Under the pieces are notes generated by a model. It was given only the letters and a program-made list of their open reading frames with translations, searched no databases and was not told the DNA's origin. A DNA stretch of 64,000 bases from Phlegmacium glaucopus (Eukaryota; Basidiomycota; Agaricomycetes; Agaricales; Cortinariaceae), in assembly GCA_015039465.1 (NCBI GenBank), contig MU130710.1, positions 138,857 to 202,856 of the forward strand, given 5' to 3'. Shown in pieces: positions 25,181 to 38,212 of the stretch; the stretch's first letter is position 1; each line of letters opens with the position of its first letter. A program made the translations under genes and the position numbers.

Positions 25181-28100
25181 ATGTGGTCCAAGATTACCAA
25201 CGCCCTGAAGAACCATGGCCCTAACAGGGACAGTGAACAATCGTCGTCAACCGTGATGTCCAAAGTATTCGAACAGCATCCAAATTTGTCGGTATTCCAC
25301 TCTAATGAATCTGGAGTCTTGGATCCCCAACCAAGTCCACCACCTTCCCCGTCAGTGCACAGCAAGCGAAACATGTTCAAGCGCATGTCTAAACCAGCCT
25401 TGAAGGACGACACGGATTCACAGAGGGCACCTTCACCTGCACCTTACAAACTTACGTCCACTATCCCTAGGAAAGTAAGAAATCCACTTAACTCAGCTGC
25501 CCATCCCAATGGTAAGTGTCGTCATCAAATGTTGGTGAAATATTAGTGTTAATGACTTGACCAGGTTCTCAACTATCGCTTAATCTTAGCACAACAGAAA
25601 GGCCAGGACCTTCACAGAGTACCCTTGGACGGTCCTCCTTTGATGCTCTCCAACATTCACAAGACTTGCTCTATTCATCTCAGGGTACTACCAAATCAAT
25701 GATGGAATCCCGCCGCCGCCCGTCTCTAGATATGCTGAGACAGGAATCATCTCGGCCGTCACCAGAATCATTAAGGATCAAAACCAAAAATCCTGTAGAA
25801 CTAGACTTGATTGATGCCAACTACAACTCTGTCCGTTCCATTCTCCGTGACCCCAAAACGCCTGGTACAGGGCAAAATGTCCGCTTCTTTTCTCGTGAAG
25901 CTTTCAAGATCATTACGCCTGACCAATCCATGGCTTCGGACTTGGATAATAAACCTCAACCAGCGATTCCTCAAGAGCCAACTACTTTCCTTGATCGACT
26001 GAATCAATCCGACATCTCGAGCTCTCCAACGCCACCTTCGAATAAACGTTCGCCGCCGAATTCGAGGCCAACAGTGGCAGAGATATTCTCTCCCATGAAC
26101 GACGACGATAAATCCGGTGCCATTGTAGACAAATTCGACGCGTCTTTATCGTTGTCGAATCCTATAATCATGGCCGCAGATCGTGAATCATCCAATCTCT
26201 TTGATGTTTCACAGCAACTCGATATGTCGTCTTTCCCACCTCCTGGCCTTGAATTCGATGTAAACGCGCCGAATTTCTCTCTGGATTCGTCTGCCAATGA
26301 TCACTGCCAGCTTCTGTCACATGGCGGCAATGACTACCAGATGACGTCGACGCCTTACAAGCCAAAGGACTCGAAAGGGAAAGAAAAGGCTATTGAGGAG
26401 GGTGGGGAGCCCCATGAAAAGCCTAGCATTCAGATCGCCGTGCCGAATGTTGTAGACGAGACGATCTTCCATGCGAGGGAGAAATCTCCTAAATTTCCAC
26501 CGCCTCTTCACGAACGAAGCCAATCATTCAGTTTCGGCCAAACTATGTTTTATTCCATGGCAGACTCTGGGACCGAAGCTGATAAAAGCTCAACACCGCC
26601 GGATAATGCGGCCGCTATGTCTTCAGTTGAACACAAACCTGCTATACTCGATAGCAGTGAGTCTCAGCAAGCGTCGCCGGCTTTGCCTTCTGCAAAGACT
26701 CGTACTCGATCAATGAGTGATTCAGTTTTTCAAAACTTGCTCCGTTCGTCATCTTCCCAGCCTCGACAGCCGGAGGCTGACATTAACGATGATTCAACAA
26801 CAAACCTTGTCGTCTACTCGGGAGGTACATCGGAACCTGACCCATTCAGTGCTCATGCGAATACATATTATACTCCGCAAACAATGATTCCTCCTACTCC
26901 ACCGAAGGGTACCCCGAAACATGTCCGAAAGGCATCGAAGGAGGAAAGCCTCATTATCTCTTTGCAGACTCAGTTAGCCCTTCGAACAGAAATGTGTGGA
27001 CATTATGAGGCTGATCTGAAAGCTCGCGACGAGCTTGTAGAGATTCTAGGAAAGAAGCTCGCTGACATGGAGAAGGATGATACTAAACGCAAGAATGCGC
27101 TCCGGTCTTGGAAGAAAAAGGTACAAGAGCTCGAGAGAGTTTGTCGGCAGCTAGAAGAGACGGTTGAAGACTCGAAGCACGAAAGCATGGAACGTAGCAT
27201 TATGGATGAGGCGAGTAGCGAAGCTCTGCGTATGCTTCATCGCCAGATTGCTGGTTTGGAAAGGGAGAAGAATGAGTGGTCGAAGAGAGAGCAAGGATTG
27301 CGTGAGGAGATTGAGACATTGGAAAGTCTCGTGAAAGACCGGAGCAACGATATCATGAACCTCAAGGAGACGCTGTGGACACGTGACGAGAGTGAACGAG
27401 AACTTCAACAGGGCATACGAGATGCTAAGGAGCAGATGGAGATGATGGGAAATGTTAGTGTCGGTATAGTGGATGAAGAAAAAATCAAGAAACTCATGAT
27501 GGAACGAGACCAGAAGAACGTTGTAGAGCAGGAAAGACATCAAGCTGTCGAACTCGAATTACGGCAGGAAGTCGAAGAGTTGCAGACCAAGTACGAAAGC
27601 CTTCAAGTTCAGAAGGTTGAGTGCGAAGAACAGCTGGAGCAAGTTACGCAGCAACTGAAATCCCGCGATGATGAGTATACGACGCTCAAGGCTGAGTTAG
27701 AGGCCCAATGGGATCGTACAGCAAAGGCATCAGAGCAAACTCAAGCTCTGGAGAAGGAGAACGCCGATCTCTGTGCTGAGCGTGATGCTCTCAAGGCTGA
27801 TGTGGAAGAACTTGAAGTACGAACTTCAGCGATGGAGGTAGAATGGAACGAGAGCGAGAACAAGAAGAACGAGCTTGAGACCGAACTTCAAGAAGTGTGG
27901 AATCTGAAGGACAGCCTCGAGAAGGAAAGAGACGAGGTAAAATCTTGATGTTTAACTGTTCTAACAATTATTTACCTATCTTTACCTGTAGCTCGAAGAT
28001 GCCCTTCAACAGGCCGCTCATCTGGCTCATGACCTACAAGAACGTGACGACAGAGTGTCTGAACTTGAACAAGAACGACAATTCGCCAACGACAACGTTT

Positions 28101-29191
28101 CTCGTCTCGAAGAAAACCTTCGCACACGGGATGCAGAGATCTCTCAAATCACCCAACATGTACTTGACCGAGAATCTGAGGTCGAGAACCTTCGCGAGGA
28201 GATGAGTACGATAAAACGCGAGCACGCCCGTCTTGTCAATGAACAGACGAGAGCCCTTCGTGATGCTGTGGGTCAAGAGGATCAGAGCAAGGCTCGTATG
28301 GATCAACTTGTCCGAGCAAAGGCCGAAGCGGATGTCGAGATCAAGACCTCCAGAGATCGTATTATCGTGCTTAAAGAAGAGGTCGAGCAATTGAGGAGAC
28401 ATGTACACAGTCTTCAGCAGGAGAGCGCGGATAAGGAAGTCAAAATCGTCCAGATGACGAAACAACATTCCCTCGACAAGGAAGATCTCCAAGGTCTCAA
28501 CATCGCGTTGGATTCGAAGCAACAGGAACTTGAACTTGTATGTTTTTTTTCTTTTCTTATACTTTCGTGTTGCATCTTATGTTTGCCTTCCATGTAGCTC
28601 AAGAGGAAAAATGGTGTCAAAGGCACAGCTGGCAGTACTCCTGCCCAGCCATCCAAGGTGTCTCATCGTCGCGATTCTTCGATTTTCACTGCTACACCTG
28701 TCCTGTCTCGACCTCCGTCTACGATTTCCGACTCTGGGACGGATGCCATGCCGAAAAAAGAACGCAAACATTCTTCTGAGATGCTGCCACCATCTGGTAA
28801 ACCTCTGGCCCTTGGAAAGAGTACACGAGTCAACGGAAGCGGAGTTTCATTGGTGTCGCCTTCAGCCAACAGATCCGTGGCGCGTGCCGGGATTGATGGT
28901 TCCATGGGTCCACCTCCTTTGAAGTCTCGTCCTTCGGTGGTCGGCACCCCGACACCTTCCGCGAAAGGCCTTTCGCTTTCGCGATCGTCTTCAGGAAGAC
29001 CTGGGGCGACGACGCCTGTCCTTCGTGGTAAGATTTCGTCGGCGAATTCAGAGCACAAAGTGAAAACAAAGATACCTCGGACGGCTGTTAATGCCAGCCC
29101 TACACCAAGCGTTTTGGAACAAGACGAGAAAGAAAATGATGAGTCGATTGCTGCAAGCCGGAAACGGAGCCTGATACCTACACTCGCCTAA
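25181..29191 (+). CDS. Large coiled-coil protein, function unknown (1280 aa)
   Basis: Four exons (25181-25511, 25565-27936, 27992-28537, 28598-29191) join in phase to 1280 residues. The first 590 or so are Ser/Pro-rich and probably disordered, with a compact block SILRDPKTPG...VRFFSREAFKIITP near 25840-25915. From about 26940 (LIISLQTQLALRTEMCGHYE) to about 28540 there is an almost unbroken heptad-rich coiled coil of about 500 residues. The tail after the last intron (LKRKNGVKGTAG...) is again basic and Ser/Thr/Pro-rich and ends KRSLIPTLA. There is no motor, ATPase or membrane motif. Long coiled coil between disordered arms suggests a scaffold, for example of the cytoskeleton, septum or spindle pole body, but this is inference from shape only. 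I recognise the style from other Agaricomycetes without a known function. Confidence 0.8.
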
Positions 29192-30071
29192 TCGACCGAC
29201 CATCCCAAATTGATATGCAAAAGAGCAATATCTTCATCTTACTTGAGTATGTTTTTTTTCCATTATCTGTTTGACTTGAAATTATTGTTTTCGTTTTCTG
29301 TTCTTGTTTTGCGTCTTGCTGTGAATGAAACTCCTTTTAAATGAACATGTCCACCCTTCACATGCCACGCATGACTCATACCTTCATCATTTATTTATAC
29401 ACTCATGATATCAATTTCAAAATTAGCTCTCAAATGTGTTAAAAGTTTTGCCCTCTTCCAGACTTTGATTGTGTCGTAGTATATTTTTACTACCTATCAC
29501 GTCGATGTTAACAGTAAAATAAGTACACCCTGTATCCATGATCAATCTTGAAAAAAGCTCTTTGAAGACTCTGAATCTTAAGCTCTCCATACATATCACA
29601 TCGAACCCATCGATATCAGTGCGGTGGTGGCGATAATTTCTGTATCCTGTAATCCTGTATCGGTCCCACAGTATCCCACCAGCACAGGCGATGAACCAAA
29701 ATAGGTTGGGTAGTCATCTCGCAAGTCAATAAAGTTATAACCTTGGAAGAATTCTCCAAGCGAGGCAGAAAAACAGTCCGCTGATATCGATTTTCCTAAA
29801 CACCAATGACAGACACGAACAGAACAAGTATGTCAGTTTACTCGGTTCTCCACTCTCACTCAAGGAGAGTGGGATAAAAATGGTACCACTGTGGTAGAAA
29901 TCGGCCTTCTTACAATACTTATCAAATTCTTATCGCGGATACTATATTGTTTGGGAGCATTCTATACGGTGTGCATGTGGAGTTAGTTCTCCCGAGACCA
30001 AAATTTTCTCAATGGGGACGAGCGTTTTTTGGCGTCTACCTTTTCCCTCTGTTCTCTTCTGAGCTTTCAAC
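29192..30071. other. Spacer and permease A upstream region
   Basis: No gene is recognised. From about 29630 the sequence matches the region upstream of permease copy B (about 51605 onward). The two copies share CTTGGAAGAAT, the CTCACTCAAGGAGA-type block and a GAGCGTTTTTTGGCGTCT stretch just before the ATG, so the promoter was duplicated with the gene. Confidence 0.55.
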
Positions 30072-33000
30072 ATGTCAATAGCAGACAAAAAACCGGTCGA
30101 CAGTGCAGACGACGATGACAGAGAGCTTCTGGCCTTGGGCTACAAACCCTCCTTCAAACGGGAGTTTACCAACTTAGCCACGGTATCTCTTCCAAAATGC
30201 AAAAGTCTTTGAACATATTGATGAGTTTCTTCTCTCCTAGATTAGTTTTGCGTTTAGTATCATGGTACGAGATTACTGGCATGAAGGAGGATGGATATAC
30301 TCATTTTACAGTGAACAGGGATTGTGTTCGAGCATTGCAACTACACTCAACACTCCACTTCTCCTTGGAGGCCCTTCATCGGTTGGATTCGTGTTATTAA
30401 TCAATATGAAAAGAAGTTGATTCATTGTAGGTGGTATGGTGTTGGATTATTGGAGCTACGATGTGCTTCACACTTGGTTCTAGCATTGCGGAGATTGTCA
30501 GTGCATACCCAACATGTGGTGGACTGTAAGCCCTTCCTTCCCCCTCCTATTCTCGGTGATCAACCTCGTTGACTGTCACTAGCTACACTGCGTCCGCACA
30601 ACTTGTACCCAAGCAGCATCGAGCAACAGTGCGCAACTTTTCATTTACATGTCGAATGACTCATCGTTAACGCGGTTTTGAATAGGTTGGCTGGTTGGTG
30701 GGGTGGCTCAATATCCTTGGTCAGGAATGGTTGGTATCCATTAAATGTCATCGCTGATTGTGGAATAGGTCAGATTGCCGGAGTTTCATCAACAGAATTT
30801 GGTCTTGCGAGCATGATTACATCAGCGGTTAGCGTGGGGACGGTGAGAGATTTATGCTATTCTACTGAAGACTCGACGTTTTCTGACTAGCTAATAGAAT
30901 GGATCATTTGAGATCACAGCTGTAAGCCCAAGGTGTCCTTAAACACACTAGTCGTTAATCATCAAATCGTAGGGCAAAACTGTTGGCCTCTTTACTGGCT
31001 TGTTGATTATTCATGGCCTTCTTAATTCTTTGAATACACGCTACTTGGCACAACTGACCAAAGGATTCGTTTTCGTCAATCTTGGGACCACCTTCGGTCA
31101 GTCGTCTACGAGTAGGGTGATTTCAATCGCTAATAATATACTCCAGTCATCATCGTTGCTCTTTTGGCGAAGACACCACGTTCCGAGATGCACCCAGCTA
31201 GTTACGTCTTCGGAGCAGCAGGAATTGTTAACCAGACAGGAGGATGGAATACTGGCCTTGCCTTCCTATTCGGCCTTCTTTCTGTCCAATGGACCGTATG
31301 TACTTCCTATATTTGAAGTGTACTTTTCTCTGAGATTTAATTCCTCTAGATGACGGTTTGTCACCATGCCCAATCCTATGATCATTTCTCATATTGAATA
31401 GGATTACGACGCCACTGCTCACATCTCGTAAATCTCCGATTACGCATGCTTGAATTTTTTTCATTGATCTTTCTTGTGTCATGCAGAGAGGAAGTTCGTC
31501 GCGCAGCCTACGCAGGTATGTCTCACTAAATTCGCCTAATTACCTGCATCTGATTTAATGATGTCCAGCTCCTTCGGCCATTTTTATTGCTGGTGTGTTC
31601 ACTTTGAGGAATGATTTGAACTGTATCTGAAATATTCAAAAAGTCATTGGCACCGGTCTCATGGGTTGGCTATTGAACATTGTTTTGATGCTTTGTTCTG
31701 GACCTCTGTAGGTACCACAGAGAGAACAAATTTTGCGTGATGTTTACCGTATATGCTCTTTCAAGTGAAGATCTGCCTGGATTATCCGGTTCCGCTTTCC
31801 TTCAGGTAAAGCACGCATGCGAATCCCCATTTCCATGTTGCTCATTTACTTTAGATCCTAGTATTGCGGCTGGGAAAAGTAGGGTCGCTGATTATCTGGG
31901 TATGTTCAATTCCGACACCAGTGACATTGTGAATTCCTAATATTCTTTTATTATAGGTCTTCGTGTGTGCAACAGCATTCTTTGTCGTTCAGACAGCCCT
32001 TCAAGCCGTTTCACGGACAGTGTATGCATTCAGCCGCGATCATGGTACAGTGCATGGTATTCTCGATGATATCATTTACTTAGCTCATTTCGAAAAGGTC
32101 TTCCCGATGGCGGCTACTTCGGAAAAAATTCGGACTTCACTCGTACGCCTCTTCGCGCTGTCTGGTTCTCGACAATTGTCAGCATTCTTCCTGGATTGCT
32201 GGATCTTGCGAGCCCAGTCGCTGCCAATGCTATATTCTCTCTCACAGCTATGGCGCTTGATTTGAGTTATATTATTCCTATTTTTTGCCGAAGGGTATAC
32301 CACAGTCACCCCGATGTGATGTTTACACCTGGCCCATTCTACATGGGTGATGGATGGTTGGGTTTGTTGTTCAATTGGACTTGCATCTTATGGACACTCT
32401 TCGTTTGCGTCATCTTTTCGATACCCACTATTCTCCCAGTAACGAAACTCAATATGAATTATGCCTCTGTAAGTTCCCGTCCATGCTTCCTACTGACAGC
32501 TTTCGCTTATTTCTTACTTTTTCTCTTCGAGGTCATCACCATCGGAGTTATTGTCTTTGCCTAGTAAGTTTCACACCGATTTCTACGGTCTATTTCGATG
32601 CTCAGAACATCCAACGTAGTGTATGGTACTTCGCAGCTGCTCACAAGCACTACACCGGACCCAAGTCGAACGTTAACGACGATTCAGTCACCAGGATTGC
32701 TAACGATTTTCAAACGAAGGATGAAAAATATGCTGCATGATCCCACAAAACTAAAGTCTCCTTATGAATGAGTCCTTGTAATATATTTGACGTTCAAGGA
32801 TTGTTGCGTAGCTTCTGCGACGCCTTTATAAGTATGTTGTGAGGTTGAGGTTACACATGGAATGGCTCGTTCCGAACCCACATCAATATGTAGCACCATG
32901 GCAACTTTCTATTCCTTTCTTTGTTTAGCGAAACTGACTCTGTTTGTAGAATAACAACTTTGAACCCCCACTGCTTTTCACTCGAAATTCCGCTCCCATT

Positions 33001-33292
33001 GACATATCCAAGAACGTAGACTCCAAAGAAAGAGTTACACATGGTGGTAAATCGTCAACGTCTGATCGAGCGTGATTGCATTGGAGTGGCATGAAGAGAA
33101 GAAAGAACCAGAGTCAAAATATTAATTTTACCAGGACAAAAAGGGATCAGTGACGGTCCTGACATTTCCTGCGGGTATTGATCAGCATAGCACACGGCCC
33201 CATGTTCAATGTGGCTTTCCTGGGCAATGGCACAATTTATATAGTCATAATAATCTTGAGAGCCACTTGGGCAATGGAAACTACTAAATTCG
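29630..33292 (+). repeat. Segmental duplication, unit A (permease and flanks)
   Basis: This unit matches 51605-59700 minus the 4.5-kb insert at 52838-57335. Similarity starts in the upstream region and covers all exons and introns of the permease. It continues downstream to about 33290 (ATGTTCAATGTGGCTT...CATAGTCATAATAA shared with about 59593-59645). In unit A the match ends where the tRNA-like repeat begins at about 33294. Confidence 0.8.
30072..32740 (+). CDS. Amino-acid/GABA-type permease (APC family), copy A
   Basis: The ATG at 30072 gives MSIADKKPVDSADDDD followed by RELLALGYKPSFKREF, the usual cytosolic start of fungal GABA/choline permeases of the APC superfamily. About 20 short introns interrupt it. 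Examples are exon 1 at 30072-30182 and a 24-nt exon 2 at 30241-30264 (ISFAFSIM), followed by GLCSSIATTLNTPLLLGGPS. Later exons give WCWIIGATMCFTLGSSIAEI, SAYPTCGGLYTASAQLVP, GWLVGWLNILGQIAG, TPRSEMHPASYVFGAAGIV, LEDLPGLSGSAFLQ, AVSRTVYAFSRDHG and FTPGPFYMGDGWLGLLFNW. The C-terminus is FAAAHKHYTGPKSNV...KYAA before TGA at 32738-32740. About 11-12 membrane helices are apparent. It should import small amino acids, GABA or related amines across the plasma membrane; the exact substrate cannot be read. Every intron checked keeps the frame, so it looks functional. Copy B at 52099-59263 is a close duplicate broken by an insertion. Confidence 0.9.
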
Positions 33293-33293
33293 A
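32741..33293. other. Permease A downstream flank
   Basis: No gene. It is homologous to the downstream flank of permease B (about 59264-59700), with small indels. Confidence 0.55.
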
Positions 33294-33515
33294 GAGGACT
33301 TGAACCCCAACTCTAATCTCTGGTCTTGACGAGTGGCGCTGAACCGGTACACCATGACTGACAGATGTCTGGACTGCAGACCTGGCTAGATACTGAGACA
33401 GGATTTCTGTTTGGAGAGATGGCTCTGATCAAGAACTTCCTCGATCTTTGTCTGGATTTCCTCCTAACCTTTTCAATATTTCTGGAAAATACATGCAGAT
33501 TAGTATCAGGCCTTG
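33294..33515 (-). repeat. tRNA-like dispersed repeat, copy 1
   Basis: On the minus strand a B box (GGTTCAAGTCC, plus-strand positions 33296-33306) and an A-box-like TGGTGTACCGG (33344-33354) are spaced as in a tRNA gene. The same block with its flank (GCGCTGAACCGGT, GACCTGGCTAGATACTGAGAC) recurs at about 42009-42160. The similarity extends beyond the 5' side of the tRNA-like part, so this is a tRNA-like module of a larger repeat, not a simple SINE. Confidence 0.55.
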
Positions 33516-33726
33516 ACTACCATTGCCTAGGGTGCTCTGGGTCTTAGTAATTTAGACTTTTTATTGAATTGTTGAGGTTGCCAGTGTAGCATGGCTTTGT
33601 TATTGATGGCATCATGCATGTGTGATTGTGTGATTTTGTGAAAGTGCGCCACTTTGGAAATGGTCACGCGTAATATTTCCAAAGCAGGAAGAGAAGGACC
33701 CCGGGCAATGGTAGGTAGGGCCTGAT
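33512..33726. repeat. Small inverted-repeat element
   Basis: ATCAGGCC followed by CTACCATTGCC at 33512-33536 is matched on the complement by 33699-33726 (GCAATGGTAGG...GGCCTGAT). This is a roughly 215-bp unit with about 30-bp imperfect terminal inverted repeats, sitting inside the tRNA-like repeat family. A third copy of this end occurs at about 44816-44847. Confidence 0.5.
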
Positions 33727-33830
33727 GCCATTCCGGACGGTTTTTCCAGAAATTTTGAAAAAAGCCAGGGCAAAATCCGCCGGTAGGGATGCCGAAGTTC
33801 AGTTCAGTTCAGTTCGGGACCCATTTTCTC

Positions 33831-33953
33831 AGAACCAGAACCAGAACCACTTAGGAAAACTAGAACCAGAACCAGAACCAGAACCGAACCAACAGAACCG
33901 GTTCTCTTGGTTTGGTTCTGGTTCAGAACCAGTTTGAACCATAAGAACCAGTT
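33831..33953. repeat. GAACCA hexamer array 1
   Basis: Irregular tandem and inverted copies of AGAACC/GGTTCT are preceded by GGGATGCCGAAG. The same arrangement recurs at 42173-42346. Confidence 0.8.
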
Positions 33954-34010
33954 AAAAATAGACTTTTGTTAGGATATCACCAATTAGACAAGAATTTTTC
34001 ATTTTAAGTT

Positions 34011-34454
34011 TTATTTTCTAAAATTACACCTACCATGTTCTTTCTTGATAGCAGAAATCTTAGTGCTGACAGTCTTCCCAGCAAGTCTACCAGAAAATGA
34101 TGAAGACCATGCGACAAGGAGGTCCTCTTTTGCAGGCAGCGCATGATCAGGAGGGATGCCAAGACAAAGGCAAAATGTAAGGAATTCACGCAATCTGCTT
34201 GCATCCTTCGACTGCGTAGATTTGGTTGTTGCGGCTCCTTGCGTCTGATGGATCCGATGCACAAGGTCCACTGGGAACATGATGGGTGGTAGGTCTGGAG
34301 ACATCATGGGTATAGGAGTATGTGGACGTAATGCTTGGTATGGGTAAGGTTGAGGGCAGAAACAATGGTATTTGATATGACTGCCATGGGAGCGAGCCAA
34401 ATTGTATAACTTGTTGGGTTGAGAAGATGAAAAAGGCTGTCTTAGAGGAGGCAT
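34011..34454 (-). pseudogene. DIRS-like tyrosine recombinase, N-terminal exon
   Basis: On the minus strand the frame gives a Pro-rich start and then an SAM-like recombinase N-domain: LREFLTFCLCLGIPPDHALP, LVAWSSSFSGRLAGKTVSTK and ISAIKKEHGR. It then hits a GTAGGT donor-like site (about 34030) and a stop. The catalytic half is missing here. A fitting continuation (RFGSECLKLTLKGIEEL and on) lies on the plus strand at 43735-44507. This N-domain directs DNA binding of DIRS/Ngaro-type recombinases that integrate the element. It follows the RT-RNase H block at 34548-36685, as expected for a DIRS-like order. Confidence 0.65.
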
Positions 34455-34547
34455 GACTCAGAGGGGAGAGATGGGAGGTGGAAGAAAGGTTCGGACAACA
34501 CAAATCACCTGGGGCTAGCAGCCGGTTTTTGAATAGAGGCTTGATCG

Positions 34548-36685
34548 TCATAGACATAAGCGAGAGTCATGGTAGTCTACAGGTTTGTGTACATATGGGA
34601 ATAGGTGTGGCAGTAATTTAGGTGGGAAAGCATAAAGAAAGTTTCTACCATGGAAAAAACCTCTAGAGGGGCCAGCAGCAAGATTATCTGATGTCAAAAC
34701 CCACTCAGATGATATCCATATGTTGTGCTCCTGAATCAGTTTCATGATCTTGTGAAGAATTGAATTCTGTTGTGTGCCTTGTGAACGTCCTGCTTGAAGG
34801 GCACCAACGACACCTTTGTTGTCTGATCGGACAACAATATGACATCCAGAAAATTTCCCAGAGATCAGTGTATGAACGGTGAGTTCGACAGCGACCATCT
34901 TGGCCCATCCAATATCGCGACCATCTACTCTCCACCCATCCTTAAACTGCCACGCAAGCCACTTCCTATTGAGGACCAGGCCAATACCCCAGGTAGTGGA
35001 GGCATCAACAAATAAGATGGTGTCTGAGGGTGGTGGGGGACAAATGATCTTCGTACCAACAAAATGGTCTTGGAGCCTTGTCAGCCACCATACTATATCT
35101 GCATATGTGCTCAGAGATACCCGGTGCTTTGTCAGGGATGACTGATCAGATTTAAACCCGCCCCGGAATTTATACAGAGATACCAGGTGAGAACAACCCT
35201 CGGGCACTACCAAGCAAACATGGTTCAGAGTACCAATGAGTTTTTCAGCTTCTTTAGCAGTGTGATAAGAGCCAAGGGACCAGGATTGAATGTGATCCTG
35301 GTACATGAGTTTCTTGGGTTCAGGGAGCTCCACTGTCTTAGTGGAAAGGTCCCACAAGAAACCAATGTACTTGAATGTGGAAGAAAAATCAACAAATTTC
35401 TCTCAGGCCCAAGGCCAGCCAAGCTCCTCAGCAACTTCCCATATGAGTTGAGAGGAGTAAGTGAAAGTGTATGAACTATCAGCGCGTCGTGCAGAGGGGT
35501 AATGAAAGAAAATAAAGTCGTCCACCCACTTAATAAGGGCATCAATCCCTCGGTTCAGCAGGATCCAGACCATCGCATCAGCCACTCTGCCAAGATGCCG
35601 GGGGAGGGAGAAGCGCCGAAATTTAAAATGTGGTCGAGATGGATGAGGCCTTTGATAGAGATGGCTAGAAAACGACGAGCTGAAGGATGGACAGGAATAT
35701 TCCGAAATGCTGATTCTACATCGAATATTGTGGCTTCAGAGCCCTCAGGTGCGTCTGCAACCAATAAGTAGCATTCGGAAAAGGATCCCCATAAGCACTG
35801 AAAATCCTTCAAGTCAATTATAGTGTTAATTGATGTCTCTGTAGGATCAATGATGAAGTTCTGGGAGGTATCACGTGGTAAGGTATCAAGGTCAATGGAA
35901 TTTTTATTCTGCAGGTAAGAATGATTTACGATGACACGGCACTTGCCACAATTTTGGGTAACAACAGCGAGGGGTGCAGTACAAAAGTGTCCGATAAGGG
36001 AAAATAGTTCATGGGGTTCATAACCATGCGAAAGTCTACCGAGCTCAATTTCTTTGGCGTATTTCGAAATGACAAAGTCTTCATCTTCTTTTGTAGTATA
36101 GTGATTATGAGGAATGGAAGTGCAGGAGAGGGAGAAAGAATCTAAACCACAGTGAAATCCCTGACAGAGGCCAATGGGAATGTCACAAAACTCATTGAGA
36201 ATGCCAGCGTTGCGTAACGCAGTCTCCCAAGCGTCTGGTCTCAGCTTGGTGACAATGGGAAATATTCTGTTATGCAGGGCATCTAGCTGAGCCATGGGAG
36301 GGATCTCCGCACAAGGAACATGAATGGCTGTAGATACAGGAGGGTCCACGACGGCAGATGGCAGCGGCGACATTGAACAAGATGCAGACAATCTTGTTGC
36401 CGAGAAGATGGTTGATCCATTTACCATGCTCGTTTGTGGTAAGACACTTGGCACTGCCTTGATGGTCCTTATGGGCGTGTGGTTCACCACAGAGGTAGCA
36501 TTGAACGGAGGGAGTTGATTGGGCAAGAAAGGACTGCTGAGGGTAACCACCCTGATGATGGTTGGAGGATGCGCCACCAGCCGGAGGCCTGCCCCTGCCA
36601 TGTGCACTGGAAGTAGCGCCGCCCCCAAAGGAAGTATTGTGGGTGCGATGACCCAAGGAGTTGGACATGGGCTGGAGTTGCTCAA
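34548..36685 (-). pseudogene. DIRS-like reverse transcriptase-RNase H
   Basis: Reading the minus strand from 36685, the RT domain shows KCRVIVNHSYLQNKNSIDL, CYLLVADAPEG, FDVESAFRNIPVHPSARRF and LNFGASPSPGI. After a frameshift at about 35590 comes ADAMVWILLNRG and the catalytic WVDDF (the YVDD box). A second 1-nt frameshift near 35408 separates EELGWP from EKFVDFSSTFKYIGFLWDL. The RNase H part follows (FVDASTTWGIGLVLNRKWLAW, AVELTVHTLI, RSDNKGVVGALQAGRSQG, LTSDNLAAGPSRG). This RT type, with YR downstream and no integrase, matches fungal DIRS-like elements. At least two frameshifts make it non-autonomous. Confidence 0.8.
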
Positions 36686-37382
36686 GCAATGAGGGAATCA
36701 GATTTTTCATTTTGTACTGATGAAACAGGTGTTCGTCAAATATGAGTCTGAAGGAATCATCCCGTTGGCCTACCCAGGAGGTATACGACTCAATAATATA
36801 GCCACGGTATGATGGCCAATCCTGGGTATAGTCTGGCCTGGAAGCAATAATACTGAAGAATTCCCGGAACATGCTTAGCACAGGCGAGCGCCCACTGACC
36901 TCCAGGCTGAATGTCATCACCAAGGATGAGATATTTCCTGAGACCATGCGTGAAGTTTTCACGGATCTCAGTAAAGTCATCCATTGAGATGAAATGGTCC
37001 TTCACTGCCATGAACATCTTCTGCTTCAGCCTTATATCACCCCTCTCATTCATCCCAATCTCTGTGTCAAAGGCATCCATGGATCGCGTGGCGTTAGAAC
37101 AGGCCTTGTGGGTGCATAAAGACAGAGGAATGTAATTCTTGAAGCCACCCCGTAATTCCTTGATGACAGCAATGGGGAGTTCACTGATAGTGTTTGTAAT
37201 CATGCAGGAGAAAAATTGTGTTGTAGGATTAGGTGGCTGAACACTCGCTGGTGGGAAGGATGCGGAAGAGCCTAGAGCTGCTGCAATGGCGGCAATCAAA
37301 TCAGCATTAATCGCAGGGTGCATTTGGGCATCAGCATGCGGCTGCAATGAATGCGAAGAAAGTGGGTCTAAGGGTGGGATCG
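36270..37382 (-). pseudogene. DIRS-like gag, C-terminal part with zinc knuckles
   Basis: The minus-strand frame from 37382 gives IPPLDPLSSHSLQPHADAQM and continues to GDDIQPGGQWALACAKH. Around 36860-36880 the frame changes, and family-like sequence resumes as SIIASRPDYTQDWPSYRGYI and SFRLIFDEHLFHQYK. It ends in two Cys-rich knuckles (CYLCGEPHAHKDH, CSLCGDPSHGSARC) that would bind RNA. The N-terminal part is displaced by the solo LTR insertion and resumes at 39946-40017 (QLMYNPA). Confidence 0.75.
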
Positions 37383-38212
37383 CAGGTGTTAAGTTTGAGA
37401 ACTCTATTCCGGAGTATTGGATGGAGTTTGATCGGAACGGAACCACGGAATGGGAAAGGACTATAGCCTCAGCGTATGTGCTGTGCTACCCTAAACCTTC
37501 ATGTCCTAATTTCGGAGTAAGAACGGAACAGAGTGGGACTGGAAGTTGCAGTAACTTAGAGGAAGACTAGGAGGAGGAAACTATGTTGATATTTGAACTG
37601 AGGGAAAAACATACAAGTTCAAGTACTTAAATAATAAAAGGAATTGCAACCGAAATATAAAGTATAAATATAAAGTGCTGCGTTCTGCTCCCGAAAGGTC
37701 CTGCATTCTTGAGGTGAATAATCCATGGCTGGTGTGCTGACTGATAGTGGGAATGTGATGACAAAGAAATAGTGGTAGTGGCAAAGAAGTGGTAAAGAGT
37801 GCGGAGTATAGACGGAGAAGCTGGAATGACATGGAGAGGTCTCAGAGTTGAACGTAGAAGGAGTAGTGAGGAGGTCTTTACAGTGCCCCACAGTTTCCAC
37901 TCGGAATCTGAATGGAATCCGAGTGGATTCCAAGCATTCCGAGGAGCAAACTCGGACTCCAAGCGGAATATTTTCTGGCAGGTAACCCCCTCAATTTTGT
38001 GAGTTTGGTCAGAATGTATTCCACTTGGAATCCACTCGGAGTCCAAGTGGATTCCAAGTAAATTACTCAGAATCCGCTCAGACTCCGAGTCCGAATTGAG
38101 AATTCCAACTTGGATTCCACTTGGAATCCATTTGGAATCCCAAGGATTCCAAGTGTTTCCAATTGCCAACTTCCTAATCAAGTAATTAATCACCTGACTT
38201 GTAGCATATGAC

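Noticed and set aside
33831..33953. CRISPR-like array
   Set aside because: The units are contiguous hexamers with palindromic variants and no unique spacers, in a eukaryotic genome.
37387..37446. Gag start codon inside the LTR (frame beginning at 37446)
   Set aside because: The LTR carries its own GCAGG target duplication. The true gag continues at 39946, so the in-frame Met in the LTR is a coincidence.
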